In this document: piece after piece, positions 1-12,409 of the stretch
Layout: every line of letters begins with the position of its first letter
How positions within the stretch are numbered: position 1 is the stretch's first letter
Assembly (NCBI GenBank): GCA_028023455.1
Contig: JAQFVV010006647.1
Coordinates: 346,001-410,000, forward strand
Direction of reading: 5' to 3'
DNA: 64,000 bases
From: Epiperipatus broadwayi
Lineage: Eukaryota > Onychophora > Udeonychophora > Euonychophora > Peripatidae
Translations under genes and position numbers: made by a program
Notes under the pieces: generated by a model
What the model was told of the DNA's origin: nothing
The model's database searches: none
Seen by the model: only the letters and a program-made list of their open reading frames with translations

Positions 1-922
1 TGATGACTCATGGCATCATGTTACATACACTTTAAATCATTTCAAATACTTCAATAACAGTTTTGTTCTCTTTAAACAAAGTCTAATGCTAGTGTGTTAT
101 TTCATCATGGATTAAGATGTAAAAATAGTAACACTTCATGCTATAACTTATTAACTAAACATGCTATGTTACTATGTAACAAGATAGTAATGCAAGCAGC
201 TTGGAAAGACAACTAGTCACCCACCATTTTTTCACTGGAACATATTTTGTAAGTTAAACATGCATATTATTTAGGGATTGCTATTATTCATGGTTTCAGA
301 TATACAAGGAAAAACTTAGCACCAAATAGCAATCGATGTAGAAAGACTGCCTCACATTTAATAACATCAAAAGATAAAAAAGAATGAAAAGTAGACATTA
401 CTGCCCTTTTTTATTTTTTATAGCAATTACACAATTATTATTTGGTTAGTGAAATACTTGTAGGCCTCTGAAAATACATAATTAAAAAACATGGCTGCTA
501 GGCTTGGGTAATATGCAATACCAAAACCAAAATATTATTAATAAAGTTTAAACTTTAATGAAATTTAAATTTTATGAGATAGATTTGGTTTTCTTTCTTT
601 TGAAAAACTCTAAACTTGTAATAATGAATGATACACTGAAGATTAATAAAAAGTGAATGCTGAACTAATCAGAGTTTTACTGTAATATAATAGATAAAAT
701 AATATCTTAAAATTATAAAAAAAATTAGTAAAATAAAAATTTCTATAAGTAATAAAAATAACATTAGTAACATATAAAGTAATTTTACTATAAACTATTA
801 GTGAAAGCTTTATATAAATAAAGAGTTGAAATGAATTGGCTAATATAAAAGTAAAAATATATCACTTGAAAAATATATTTGAATTTACATAACAAAAAGG
901 ACACAAAAAAAGAAACTCTTAC
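1..922. other. A+T-rich intron sequence, no gene seen
   Basis: This should be intron downstream of the last visible ankyrin exon. I looked for a further minus-strand exon with ankyrin residues and a splice pair and found none. No repeat stands out. Confidence 0.5.
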
Positions 923-1056
923 TTTTTTCTCCAGACTGCACTGCCTCATGGATAGGTGAATCACCACGGATGTTCCTAAGCCATAAATTGCCTTCATGTT
1001 GCTCCAAGATTTTTAAAGTTTCTAACTGACCTTTTGCAGCCCCACAATGGGCAGGA
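923..1056 (-). CDS. Ankyrin-repeat gene, exon 4 of the 4 visible
   Basis: This internal exon of a minus-strand ankyrin-repeat gene encodes about 44 codons. Residues PAHCGAAKGQLETLKIL form one ankyrin helix pair and RGDSPIHEAVQSGEK begins the next repeat. The acceptor reads TTTTTAG just above 1056 and the donor GTAAGAG starts at 922. The exon opens with one base (T) that completes the AG left by the exon ending at 12410, giving a serine codon, and it closes in phase 1. Ankyrin repeats are protein-binding folds, so the function is not deducible from them. The next exon must lie below position 923 or beyond the window; I see no candidate in 1-920. The reading frame is open and the motif spacing fits a canonical 33-residue repeat, so I regard the exon as real. 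Confidence 0.88.
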
Positions 1057-4000
1057 CTAAAAACATAAATGGATGATAGCTTTAACTTTATTCATCTCTT
1101 TTTAATTCGTATTCTAAATTGAATAATTACAGTTTTAGTTTAATAATCATTTTAAGAAATACTGCTTTAAAATATTATAATTCAGAAAATTAAATTAAAA
1201 TATTTACTGTATTAAAATATTATTATAAAATTTATTCAAAATAATTATTTTATTTAATAATTAAAAGTTAGACTTTCTAAATTAGTGTTAAATAATCATT
1301 TTACAGTTTAACCTACAATTAGAATTAAACACAATCTCATGGTTGTGTTTAATAATAATTGACATATTTATTTTTAATTAAAATTTAAAGTGTTTATGTA
1401 GGCTAGAATCATACAATAATCTCTAGTCCAATACATGATTAATAATAATCATTAAAGTATTTATCTAAAGAAGATATTGTCTTTGGTATAATTGCAGGAA
1501 ATTTGGAACTTGTAGACTAAATGGAAAAAATGTATAAAAGAATTGGCTGACTTTTTATAAGTCAGGAACAATTGTAGAGGAGATTATTCATATTACAAGA
1601 TTGCTGTTTTTCTTTAAATAATTCCCTGTAGAAATAAACTTTGGCATATTTGCTTTTGGATAATTGAACTTATTCATTATATAATAAACCATGTGGCATG
1701 AAATTTGCAAATTACTTATTTTTTTATCCTACTTATTGGCTTTGTTAGATTCAAATGCAATGTTTAATCAGTTTGTGAATCATTTTTATCATACTTATTG
1801 ACAATACAAGATCCAGATGCAAAGTTTAATCGGTTCACCAACAGAATGTTTTATGATTTAAAACCTACATCATTGCAGAGTCACTTAATTAAATTAATGT
1901 TTATGTCCATGCATAAGAAATACCAACTTGGACTGCCAAGGAAATCATCAATATTTGATTCTACATAAGAAAAGTTACAATACTAAATGATGAAATACAC
2001 AAGCATAAATAAGTTCAAATTATTGTTATAAAAACCAACATAGTAATGATTTGATTTCATGGCAAGCATTATTCATGAAGCTTCACCAACTTTAGAAATT
2101 CATTCTAAACAAATTATACAATGTTATAACAAAAAATGCAAAGATAGAAAGTTGCCGTAAAGACTCAGAGAAAATGTATTCACTGTCTATATTCTATTTT
2201 ATCCTTAGTTGAATCTTTAAACATTGCTTTGATAGCATAAAATAATACTAGGATAACTAATTAATAGATTTAAGATTCTTTTGATTTGGAAAATAATTTA
2301 TCATAAAGCTATTATGAAATTTATAATTTCAATGTGTAATCTAAAATCTCTTATTACTTTTTATTGGTAGGACTTTTTCCTCTACACTTTTAGTATTATT
2401 TGAATTTTCAATTTCTTATTTGATTTTGAAAAAATGAGAGAGGGAGAGTAAAAATGGGACAGATGGGGAATGAAAGTGGAAGAGAGGATAAAATACAGTT
2501 AATTGTAAATTTAATATTGATTTACGAACTAATTTATGTTTTAATTTCAAACAAGTCTTTCTTATTTATAATTGATGGATTTGTTTGGAATTTTTATTCC
2601 TATTATTTATCTTTAAAATTTTTAAATTTATTATTTAGTTTTTGAAAAATAAGAAGAGATAGAGGGGGGATTATGATCAATTGTAAGTGTTGCTAACTTT
2701 TATAAAACAATAATTGTCGGGTACATTTAATACAAATTATAAATAGAACAATCTAAATAAAAATGAACTGGCTGGCCTTGAAACAACAACAACAAATTAA
2801 AACAATATTAAAATAAAACTTATTTATCGTTTATTTCGATTTCTACAGCTCATAATTGATTTCTTTTTACTTCACAAATAAAAGGCTTCCCTGTTTCTTA
2901 TAGATCCAGTAATTTGTTAGCCATAATATGGACAGACAGTGCAAAATTATTCTAACTCCCCTCCCCCCTTATCTTTCTTTTCTTTACCATAGATAACTTG
3001 ATATCTAAAGGAAGATTGTAAAGAGATTTATTCCATTTTATTTTTTTTAAAATTAAAATAATAAAATAAAACAATTTAAATGAACAACTCAAAGGTTTAT
3101 GTTTACATTTATTCTTCAAATAATAAATACTTTAACAATATCAATAAAGAACTCAAAAATTTATTCTTAATTTCTAAAAAAAAATATTTATGAGAATGCT
3201 GGGAAAATGTTTTACTTTTTTATTTTATGATCTATTTTTTTTTAACTATTAACGAACCTATATTTGAAGTACATAAAGTATATTGAATCATATATTTATA
3301 TCAGTGTTTAAAATGAGCAATTAAGCATAAAATAGAATGTAGGAACTCAAGGACATCAATACCAACTCAGAAGCCCCATTAAAATTAAATTCTGAAACCT
3401 ATTATGTATTATGGCATTCAATTAGACAATGCAAGTATTATCAGATTAATCATTTCAATAATGTGATAAGCAAACATTTATTGCAACAAGTTCCATATGA
3501 TGGATAGCTTACTTCTACAAAACCAGAGCTTTTTGAAAAGAAAGGTAACAGTTTCTGTGGGGAAAAAACCCATCAGCCTAATTTGAAAAATTTTATACTT
3601 CTCAAGAAATATTGCCCAATTAATGAATCTAAGAAAACTCATGGACCTTTTCCAATTAGTAACTTATAAATATAGTTATCAAAAAATTGTCATCTATTTT
3701 TATTTAAAAATATTTCAATGTCAGTTTTATTTATTTTAGACACAAAGTTAGAAATTTATCTCTTTTATTCCTGTGCTGTTACTATATGATCATTATAATT
3801 CTTGAGTATGATAATCATGTATATGTTAAAACCAGCAACATTATATATCACTAGCAGTTTTGTCTGATTTAGAGTAAAGTATACTATAGCAGTTATAGTA
3901 CACTTGATATTTTATTACTATATCAAAATTCTCAGATGTTTTTTTGTTAAAAGAAAATGATGATTGATATCACTGCAAATGTTCAAATGTTTTTCTATTC

Positions 4001-4157
4001 TTTGACCATAATATCCATTTGTCAGAAGACTTTTTAAAAATTAAAAAAACAGCCTTTATTGTGAGCAATTATTTTTTCATTTTTAATCATACATATAAAA
4101 TTGTTTACAGAACAATTATATGCATATGTACATTTAAATTATATTCATGTATTGCAG
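1057..4157. other. Intron sequence, no feature identified
   Basis: This A+T-rich filler lies between exons of the minus-strand ankyrin gene. Two purine-rich patches (near 2433-2475 and 2646-2672) are weakly alike but too degraded to call a repeat. No coding sequence was seen. Confidence 0.5.
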
Positions 4158-4215
4158 GTGTGTGTGTATATATATATATTATAGGGTATTGAGTTCAAGC
4201 CCTACATTACAAACC
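4158..4215 (+). repeat. (TG)n(TA)n microsatellite followed by a B-box-like sequence
   Basis: A short TG/TA run is followed by GAGTTCAAGCCC near 4190, which resembles the B box of a tRNA-derived promoter. No A box is recognisable, so a SINE remnant is only a possibility. Confidence 0.35.
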
Positions 4216-4463
4216 CCAAAGACTTCAGAAAGAAGATTTTTTCTCTCTTTTCAACTGATAGTTTGTTAGTGAAGAAAACAATGTATATATTTTGAATAGT
4301 TTAATTGTTATATTTAAGAATTAAAGTATTGAGCATGTAAAAATAGTTGTCTATAGCTGTAGACTCTGTAAATTTTTTTTTCTAAGTCTACTTATTAACT
4401 TTTTATTCTACAAATTGTTTAGATTACTTTCAATAGGCATGTATTATTTCAGTATTATCTGCG

Positions 4464-5862
4464 CTTTGAAAATAAATATTATTTACATATATTTCTGCAA
4501 TTTATAACATCGATAATCTACTGCATAGTGAATCTAAAGATTTCATGCTGTATGTTTGTAATTTGAAGTCAGTGAGTAGTGTGTGAAGGTATTTAATATT
4601 CACACTTTCAGATATAAGTACTTTGGACTGGCTTGGATATATAGACAGACAAGTAAAGTTAAGAGTGGTTACCACTCTTTTCTTGTTAAATTTTCCCAGT
4701 ATTTCGATCTGATTGGCTATTAATAATCACAACCTGAGACTTCACTCTCTCGTAAGTTAATTTCAAATCATCTGCCTTTGAAAATAAATATTATTTACAT
4801 ATATTTCTGCAATTTATAACATCGATAATCTACTCATAGTAATCTAAAGATTTCATCTGTATTTTGTAATTTGAAGTCATAATAGTGTGTAAGTTTTAAT
4901 ATTCACACTTTCATATATAAGTACTTTGACTGGCTTGGATATATAGACAACAAGTAAATTAAGAGTGTTACCACTCTTTTCTTGTTAATTTGTCCCAGTA
5001 TTTACGATCTGATTGGCTATTAATAATCCAACACTGAGAACTTCCTTTCTCGTAAGTTAATTTCAAATCATCTCCTTTGAAAATAAATATTATTTACATA
5101 TATTTCTGCAATTTATAACATCGATAATCTACTGCATAGTGAATCTAAAGATTTACTTTTTGTAATTTAAGTCAGTGTATTGAAGGTATTTAATATTCAC
5201 ACTTTCAGATATAGTATTTGGACTGCTTGGATATATAGACAGACAAGTAAAGTTAAGAGTGTTACTCTCTCTTCTTGTTAAATCGTTGTCCCAGTATTTA
5301 CGATCTGATTGGCTATTAATAATCACAAGCGCTGAGAGACTTGCACTCTCTCGTAAGTATTTCAAATCATCTGCCTTTGAAAATAAATATTATTTACATA
5401 TATTTCTGCAATTTATAACATCGATAATCTACTGCATAGTGAATCTAAAGATTTCACTGTATGTTTGTAATTTGAAGTCAGTGAGTGTGTGTAGTATTTA
5501 ATATTCACACTTTCAGATATAAGACTTTGACTGGCTTGGTATATGCGAGTAAGTAAGAGGTACCCTCTTTTCTTGTAAATTTGCTATTTCATCTGATGCT
5601 AAACGCCGATGCACTCTCTCGTAAGTAATCAAACACTACGCTTTGAAAATAAATATATTTACATATATTCTCAATTATACATCGAAATCTGAACTAAAGA
5701 TTATTTTAATTGAAGTCAGTGGTAGTGTGGAAGGATTTAATATCACACTTCAGATAAAGACTTTGGACTGGCTTGGATATAGACGACAAGAAAGTAAGAG
5801 GGACACCTGAACGTGCCCGATTCGATCCGATTGGCAAAAACACAGGCGGTCTCGTTAATTTC
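4464..5862 (+). repeat. Satellite-like tandem repeat, about 300 bp, five units
   Basis: Units begin with CTTTGAAAATAAATAT at 4464, 4776, 5075, 5375 and 5641, giving steps of 312, 299, 300 and 266 bp and a last unit of about 220 bp. Each unit carries the same landmarks in order: CATCGATAATCTACTG, TTTAATATTCACACTTTC, GACTGGCTTGGATATATAG, CCACTCTTTTCTTG, GATCTGATTGGC and CTCTCGTAAG. The first two units are nearly complete. The later ones lose single bases and short stretches progressively, and the last two are riddled with small deletions. Short ORFs within the array change from unit to unit and are not genes. The decay pattern could be biological or could reflect poor consensus quality in the assembly. 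Confidence 0.93.
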
Positions 5863-6317
5863 ATTACTTAAGCAAGTTTTATAGATATGACTAGATACAT
5901 GAATATATGTTTATATGCATGTGTATGTACAAACGTTAAAATTTAAACATTTACAGATATATCAAAAGGTTTTTAATAATTTCATATTTTCTGTGTACAA
6001 GGTTTTCTTTTTTTATATTATTTAAATCCAATTTTTTTAATTTAAAAGTGTTAAAACAGAGAGAAAGATTGCCAATTCTAAAGATTTCAATCTGGTGTTA
6101 AAACTTAGAGAGAAAGTTAATTTTAAGATAACTTCAATGTTAAAAAAGTGGGAGAGAAAAGTAACTCATTAGTAAGTAATTACAGTTACAAAGAGATAGC
6201 AGATCATTTTGAACCACCTAAAAATGAATTTTGAAGAAAAGAAGATCAAAAAAGACTAGATGGCACCAAATGGCTATTACATTGTATCAGTTTAAAATTT
6301 TTAAAAAAGTATATTAA
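5863..6317. other. Intron sequence, no feature identified
   Basis: A+T-rich sequence between the satellite array and an unrecognised ORF. It contains two loosely similar stretches around AGAGAGAAAG (about 6057 and 6107), too short to call. Confidence 0.45.
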
Positions 6318-6870
6318 TTGTTTAAACTTTGCAAATCTAAGCAAGGGGAAGTCAAGGTAAGCTTTTTTTCTTGCTTTTTATTAACTCAAAAAAATAAGAT
6401 GAGCTGCAGAAACAGTTTTCTAGAAAAAAATAATCAAGCTGTAGGAAAAACCATGAGAAATAATAACGTTAATATTAATCTTAGAAGGCCTAGCAGTAGA
6501 TCTCTAGAATCTAATTCAAAAAAGTTTTCTAATAGTACTAAACCATCATTTAGTCATGAGAATACAGTTAAACAAATAGATTTATTACTTAAAAACCTTC
6601 AAAAGTTAGCAGAAATACAAAATGAATCAAAAACTGGAAATAGCATTTACCAAAGACAGGATTTTAAAAATAGCACATTGGCTCAATTTGTCAACATTAA
6701 GCAAAAACCAAAACTTCAGAACAGATCAAATTGTATCAGAAGACTCCACAGTCAAAAATAACCTAAAAAAGAACTTAAATTACCAAGAAAATATGTCTGT
6801 TTTAAATATTACTCAAATTGAAAAAACACAGCAAAATTCTGAGGAAAAAAAATCTATAACGTTAAAATGA
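6318..6870 (+). pseudogene. Unrecognised Asn/Ser/Lys/Gln-rich ORFs, probably a mobile-element remnant
   Basis: Two overlapping open frames (6318-6761 and 6622-6870) encode a polar, low-complexity protein rich in N, S, K and Q, with pieces such as MSCRNSFLEKNNQ and IDLLLKNLQKLAEIQNES. I recognise no domain. The coding pattern is interrupted near 6750, where the sense passes from one frame to another. The neighbouring LINE copy starts immediately after, and a compositionally similar ORF resumes at 9426, beyond the LINE. This suggests that one element was split by the LINE insertion. Alternatively it is simply A-rich non-coding sequence that happens to be open. Confidence 0.35.
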
Positions 6871-6916
6871 TAGAGGGCGCTTCACATGAAACAGAATAAT
6901 CTTAAATAGATATGTA

Positions 6917-7525
6917 ATGAATATAGAAAAGATGTTAGATGTGAATGATAGAGTGATAGAAAACATGAAAGCATATAGTAATGGGGATATTAGGTTTTCA
7001 GAAACTGAACTGAATGAGGTAGAGAAGAAATTGAAAAGTGGAAAGGCAAGAGATTTAGATGGATGGGCAGCAGAGATGGTAATGAATTTAGGGTATAGGG
7101 CAAAAGTAAAGTTATTATCTTGTTTCAATAAAATGGCACAGAATAGAGTTTTCCCAAGTAGTTGGAGTAATACAAGAGTAAAATTACTATTTAAAGGAAA
7201 GGGTAAGGATCATAGAAAGTTGAATAATTATAGACCAATAGTGGTAACATCAGTTTTATATAAAGTTTTCTCATATATGGTGGCTAGAAGAGTTATAAAA
7301 TGGATGGAAGGGAATAATGTAGTAAGGCAAATGCAAGGAGGTTTTAGATTAGATAGGCATATAGGAGATAGTTTATTTGTAGTTACACAACTTATGGATA
7401 TGAGTAGGAATTTAGGTAAACAGTTATATATGAGTTTTATAGATATAGAGAAGGCATATGATAGAGTAGATAGAAATAGATTATGGATAAGTTTAGCAAA
7501 TTTGGGAATGGATAGATATTATTAA
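6917..7525 (+). pseudogene. LINE copy 1: reverse transcriptase, N-terminal half
   Basis: This frame encodes the fingers and palm start of a non-LTR reverse transcriptase. It shows LNNYRPIVVTSVLYKV, the GGFRLDRHIGDSLFVV block, and motif A as FIDIEKAYDRVDR with its catalytic aspartate. The frame stops just after LGMDRYY, where copy 2 continues through VDFIKRLYDNNY. A deletion of about ten bases has therefore shifted the frame at about 7515. Codons homologous to copy 2 extend upstream of the ATG to about 6902, so that ATG is not a meaningful start. Confidence 0.85.
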
Positions 7526-7529
7526 GAAA

Positions 7530-8977
7530 TTAAATGAAAATAATTATTGTATATATCAATTAGGGAATATAGAATCAGTTAAAGTTAAAAATGGGGTGGG
7601 GCTAAGGCAAGGATGCCCTATGTCACCTATTTTGTTTGTGTTGTATTTGAGTGAAATGGAAAGAGCAATAGAAAGATTAGGAAGAGGGATAGAGATACTG
7701 TTAATAGGTAGTAAGGGAGTATATATTTTGTCAGGTCTTTTTTTTTGTGGATGATATATTTTTGTGTGCAGAAAGAAGAGAAGATATGGAAGTTATGTTG
7801 AGGACATGTGCAAGGGTTGGTAAAGAGATGGGGATTAAATTTTATTGAAGAAAAATCAAATATAATGATGGTTAATACTGGGGAAAGAGAAGATGTAGAA
7901 TTTTTATTGGGAGATATTATGTTAAGTGTGGTGAATAGATATAGTTATTTGGGAATTATTTTAAGTAGTCAGAAAAATTATTTGGATGAATGGGAGAAAA
8001 AATTGATAAATGAAGCAAAGAAAAGAAAGGAATTGATAAAGAAATTAACAGTGTTTTCATATAATAAATATGATGTAGTTAGAATTATATGGAAAGGAGT
8101 TGCAGTAGCAGGGTTAACATATGATAATGATGCATTATATGTTAGTAAAGAGGTATTAAATTACTTAGAAAAAGTTCAAAGGGAAGTAAGAAGACATGCA
8201 TTGGATGCAGATGTATGGACAGCAAGAGAGGCAATTCAAGGAGAAATGGGATGGTCAAGTTTTCATATGAGAGATGCAAAAAGTAAAATGAAAATGTTTG
8301 GTAGATTGCAGTTTATGGATAATAAAAGAATAGCTAAAATAGTATTTAATTGGGTTATGAGTAAAGGGCAGGTAACAAGATGGGTGAGAAAGGTAATGTG
8401 GTATGCAAAAGATTTGGATAAAGAATTTATATCAGTATATTTGTACAAAAGATGGGATGATTGTGTTAAGAGAATTGTTGAGTGTTGTAGTAGTAAGGAA
8501 TGGGATAAAAGAATAGATTTATTAATAAAGAATAGGGAGTTAGAGAGATGGAGAAATAGTATGGAGAGTAAAAAGAGTTTAAATATATATAGAAATAAAC
8601 AGAATATTAGGTGTGAGTTAATATATAATAATAGTAAGGAAAGTAGTTTATTATTTAAGGCTCAAACGGGATCTTTAGCTACAAGAGAATATACATGTAA
8701 ATGGAAAAAAATGGGTGATTTATTTTGTAAATTATGTAAGGAAGGAATAGAAAATATTAGGCATTTGTTAATTGAATGTAAATGCTTGAAAACAGAAAAG
8801 GTACATATAATGAAGTTATGGAAGAATAAATATGAAAAAAGTGATTATACAGAAAGTGAATTATTGGTTTTTATGCTGGGTTTGGGAAAAGATAAAGGGA
8901 ATTTAGATATAAAGATTATAGAGTTGACAAAGATTATGTTGTGGAAATGGGATGGTGAAGAATATGGGGAAATTTAG
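7530..8977 (+). pseudogene. LINE copy 1: reverse transcriptase C-terminal half, thumb and CCHC finger
   Basis: After the 7515 frameshift the coding continues with motif B (GLRQGCPMSPILFVLYLSEM). It then shifts again at a run of eight T residues (7739-7746) and reads motif C as FVDDIFLC. From 7808 the frame is open for 389 codons, covering the thumb and a long C-terminal domain. That domain ends in CKLCKEGIENIRHLLIEC, a C-x2-C-x8-H-x4-C finger of the type found at the C-terminus of many non-LTR elements. The stop at 8975-8977 matches the end of coding in copy 2. Two frameshifts make this copy non-functional as it stands. The catalytic aspartates of motifs A and C are still present. Confidence 0.85.
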
Positions 8978-9425
8978 AGTGGGGAATGGAAAATAAAGTG
9001 GCTAACAGGTTTATCTGGGCATAATTGCTGAGATATTCTTGACTTCATTTAGGAAGAAGCCACAATACATCACATCACATCACAACATCCAAATGCATAT
9101 GAAGATTATTTACATAAAAAATAATTTCAGGTCAAATTTTAGAGTCAAATAAAGACAAAATAAGTATTAGTAACACTTCTAAATCTAAAAATAACAACTG
9201 TTTTTCAGTACAACAAGGTTTTAAACAAAAAGAAAAAAATCGATCTCAATTTCAAAACACAAGAAAAAGAATGCAAACAAAAAAAAATAAGTAAGAATTC
9301 TCAGTTATTTCACAATCTCGAGAAAAATTGTGTCTTACTGATTTCCTGAATTAAATACTAATCAAAATCTTTGTAATGGACACAATAAAAAAACTGATCA
9401 GGCCAAATACTCTACAATTGTCCAA

Positions 9426-9761
9426 ATGTGGGCAACCACTAGGAAAGACATGAGTAACTCAATTAACACTGGTAACAGTACTACATCACTTTCAAATGCA
9501 AAATCAAACCAAGTTGAACAGAGAAAGAATAAACCAGCAATACTGAATGCCATCATGGACTTTGAGAAAGATGACTACAATGAAAAAATAAAGAATGTAA
9601 ATGACTTATACTCAAATGAGTCCAACTTAAACTACAACACAAACAGTTACCAAATAATAAGTGATCAATTTAATGCAAGAATACCACCTACTTTATTTAA
9701 TTCATTTTTTAAATACCATAGTAACAACACACTAATCTTAACCACTACAAATGAACTATGA
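9426..9761 (+). pseudogene. Unrecognised Asn/Ser/Thr-rich ORF downstream of LINE copy 1
   Basis: This open frame of 111 codons is rich in N, S, T and K (for example MSNSINTGNSTTSLSNAKSN). It has no recognised domain. Its composition resembles the ORFs at 6318-6870 on the other side of the LINE. The sequence 9110-9420 between them is likewise A-rich and K/Q/N-coding but broken by stops. I infer a single decayed element or gene interrupted by the LINE; there is no direct proof. Confidence 0.3.
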
Positions 9762-9947
9762 CACCTCTTTCCCTTTCCCACAGATAAATTCTTTCAACTT
9801 ATCAAAGAGAAAAACCTCATTGAGGCCATTAAAAAATATACCATCATCCCAATGGCAGATATTTCATAATTGAATTTTATAATCTCATGCAGAAAGAATT
9901 ATTCAAGAGAAACCAATTAACACTTGACAACAAATATTTAATCAAGA

Positions 9948-10148
9948 TTGAGCTGGAGAAAACTAGAGGCCCAAGATCTTGCTAGAAACTGCTATTATGA
10001 TTTTACAAGAACTGACTTGCAAAAGCTTCTCAGCAGAATTGGTAAGATGACACACTTTCAATATTTAATGGAGAAAAGGGCTGAAATTGAATTGCCATCA
10101 AATACAGCAGCTTTCACTCTCAAATTAAATCGATATCACGTTCCTTGA
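9948..10148 (+). pseudogene. Unrecognised short ORF
   Basis: This frame of 66 codons contains TDLQKLLSRIGKMTHFQYLM. It may be a further piece of the element seen at 6318-6870 and 9426-9761, since all are on the plus strand and separated only by broken frames. No domain is recognised. Confidence 0.25.
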
Positions 10149-10339
10149 TATACCTTCAATACTTGACCAACAAAAATGTCCAATCTTCCATACCAATAAA
10201 AGGAATCAAACCACAGTGTTTTCTATGCGAGAGTATATCCAATTTTAATTAAGTCCTTGTATGATTCCAAATTATTTTTTTCGTATCAGCTATAAATTTA
10301 AGAGTTTAGAGTTTTTAAATAAAAAGACTTTAAAGCAGC

Positions 10340-10600
10340 TTATTTTATATTGGAATGACACTTTAGATTGTGGGCATAAGTAACATCTAATGCCAAGAGG
10401 CTTGATAATAAGTGAATAGTTGATGATATGTTTGTCAATTTCAGATTGAGATATTTGATGAACAGTTGATTGCCCTCATCTTCTATTGACCATTTAATTT
10501 CTGGAAATTGTTTGAAGTTTTTGAACATTTCATGAATCAAATTGAGGAGGGTGCAGACAAAAACCACTAACAATAGTCCTATAGGATAGTTTGTTATCAT
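10340..10600 (-). pseudogene. Penelope-like element reverse transcriptase fragment
   Basis: The minus-strand frame reads YPIGLLLVVFVCTLLNLIHE and then KWSIEDEGNQLFIKYLNLKL. The second block corresponds to the segment after motif C in Penelope-like reverse transcriptases, typically an FTxExE...LxFLDLxL pattern; compare WTIEKEQDNKINYLDLMI in the clearer copy at 62756-63079. The YxDD motif expected between the two blocks is missing, so an internal deletion is likely. The frame breaks soon after. Confidence is moderate because only one block is well conserved. Confidence 0.5.
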
Positions 10601-11237
10601 GGGAATATTTCATTTCTGAATGTGACATGAAAGTTGTCATTAACCCACCATAATATGTCAATGATAAATTGTGTTCACTTGTCATTAATTGTGCTGTTTT
10701 AATAGCTTATATATGATGTTGATAAATGAGACTCTATTAATAGAATCATAATAATTTCGCTCATTATAAGATATTAATCAATGTATACTTCTGGAAAGAT
10801 TTTTTCTATGCTGAAGTCATTGAACTTAATCTTTCAAAAATGAAAAATTCAATGTTTTATAACTAATAAAATCATATGATATTTGAGCACTCAAAGTAGT
10901 AAAATTTATTGAATCAGAAACTTTTGGTTGATGAATCTATCTCTTTAAATTGCACTAAATTGTTCGAAGTCCAACTAATATAATCAAAACTAGGTTTTAC
11001 ATTCGGCCATTTTTTCAATTTAATGATAATTCTCTCTAGATACTAATAAAATAAATTCAATCAAGAATAACTGTATTTATATTTATTATAAATATGCTAT
11101 AATTTAAAGAAACTTTATTCCACATATGTGCACAATGTTTAGCAGTTCTGTAACATTAAGAAAATTTTACAATGTGAATAATTTTTCATTGTTTCCCTGA
11201 AAATTATCCTCTAGTAATATTTTTTATTGTCTTGAAA

Positions 11238-11280
<43 letters not shown>

Positions 11281-12409
11281 GCATATAATAATATCATATA
11301 GACTTTATAATAGAAATAGCAATTGCATTGTATCTCTGCAAAGTGTTCTTCTCTCTAAGACCTGTTGGATTGTTTGAAATCTACATTAATGTTTACTGTG
11401 GTGATTAATTCTAAATCATATTTAATTGAGTCAATGATAATAAAAAAGATATCTTTCCATTTTCTAATGCTTTATATTACAGTGTTAACTTGGCAAAATA
11501 AAAATATTATTGGAAGAGAGAAAGCTCTCAATATCTGTATTTATCAGGGCATATAAATTTTTTTAATGTGGCTATGCAATTTACTTGTAGCTTTTTTTAT
11601 TGCATTGTTTATGTTTTTAATAGAATAATAATATATACACTCACTTTGCGAAACCTTTGTAATAATGTTTTTTTATTAAGCTGTTTTGCGTTTAACAGTT
11701 TTCAATTGTCCAGCAGTCTTATGCAGTAAAAACTGCCAACAGATAAAATATTGTAATAAAAAATTTTGATAAGTGCAAAAAAATTTTATTAGACACATTT
11801 ATCCATTAAAAATTCAAAAAATATTGGATTTTTTGAATTTTAGTTTAAAGAATTACTTACAAAATCAACATTATGTTTAAAATCTAGACAATGCTTCACA
11901 TTATTTTAGAGTGCACTTTTTTTTCCGAATTTACTTGAAATTTTTAAATATTTATTTCATTAGCATGTAATTGATAACATATATATGTGCTTTGTGCACA
12001 AATAAAGAAGTTTGTAAAAGCAAATAATACCCTGCAATTTAATAAGCTGAGCACTTTCGGAAGGCTTTATGCTTCCATAATCGTAGCTACTAAAGTGTTA
12101 ATGAAATTACTAAATACTATTAATTTTAAATCTATATATATATATATAATCTTTTAGAATCATTCTTCATTCCCTCTACCTTGCTTTTTTAAAAACAACA
12201 ACAACCAAAACAACATTTAATGCTTTTTTTTGTTAACAATTATATAATTATTTTATTTTGGCATTTTATATACATGAATAAATAATAAACATCTCAATCA
12301 ATAAGATCTCCAAATTATAACTATTATTATATAATCTTTAAAATAAAATTTTAAAAATATTTTTGTTTTAATTTTATAAACAGTTTTATTTGGACTCATT
12401 TTAACTCAC
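10601..12409. other. Intron sequence with a (TA)n tract
   Basis: No gene was seen. A (TA)n run lies at 11242-11278. Around 12045-12110 a small hairpin (GGAAG, loop, CTTCC) lies within a larger imperfect pairing of GCACTTT and AAAGTGTT. Confidence 0.5.

Larger units (their letters stand above)
6895..9097 (+). mobile_element. LINE (non-LTR retrotransposon), copy 1, 5'-truncated
   Basis: Similarity with the second copy (25700-27442) begins near 6899 and lasts to the 3' end. The 3' end is a short pentanucleotide-like tail (ACATC repeats, about 9073-9097) after GACTTCATTTAGGAAGAAG; copy 2 ends the same way with GCATTGCAT. The coding part runs through reverse transcriptase to a C-terminal CCHC finger. 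The endonuclease half is absent, as expected for incomplete target-primed reverse transcription. It is read in the opposite direction to the ankyrin gene and lies within one of its introns. I see no unambiguous target-site duplication. Confidence 0.88.

Noticed and set aside
5153-5501. Opposing ORFs of 70 and 80 codons
   Set aside because: They lie in the tandem satellite and are not kept between units.
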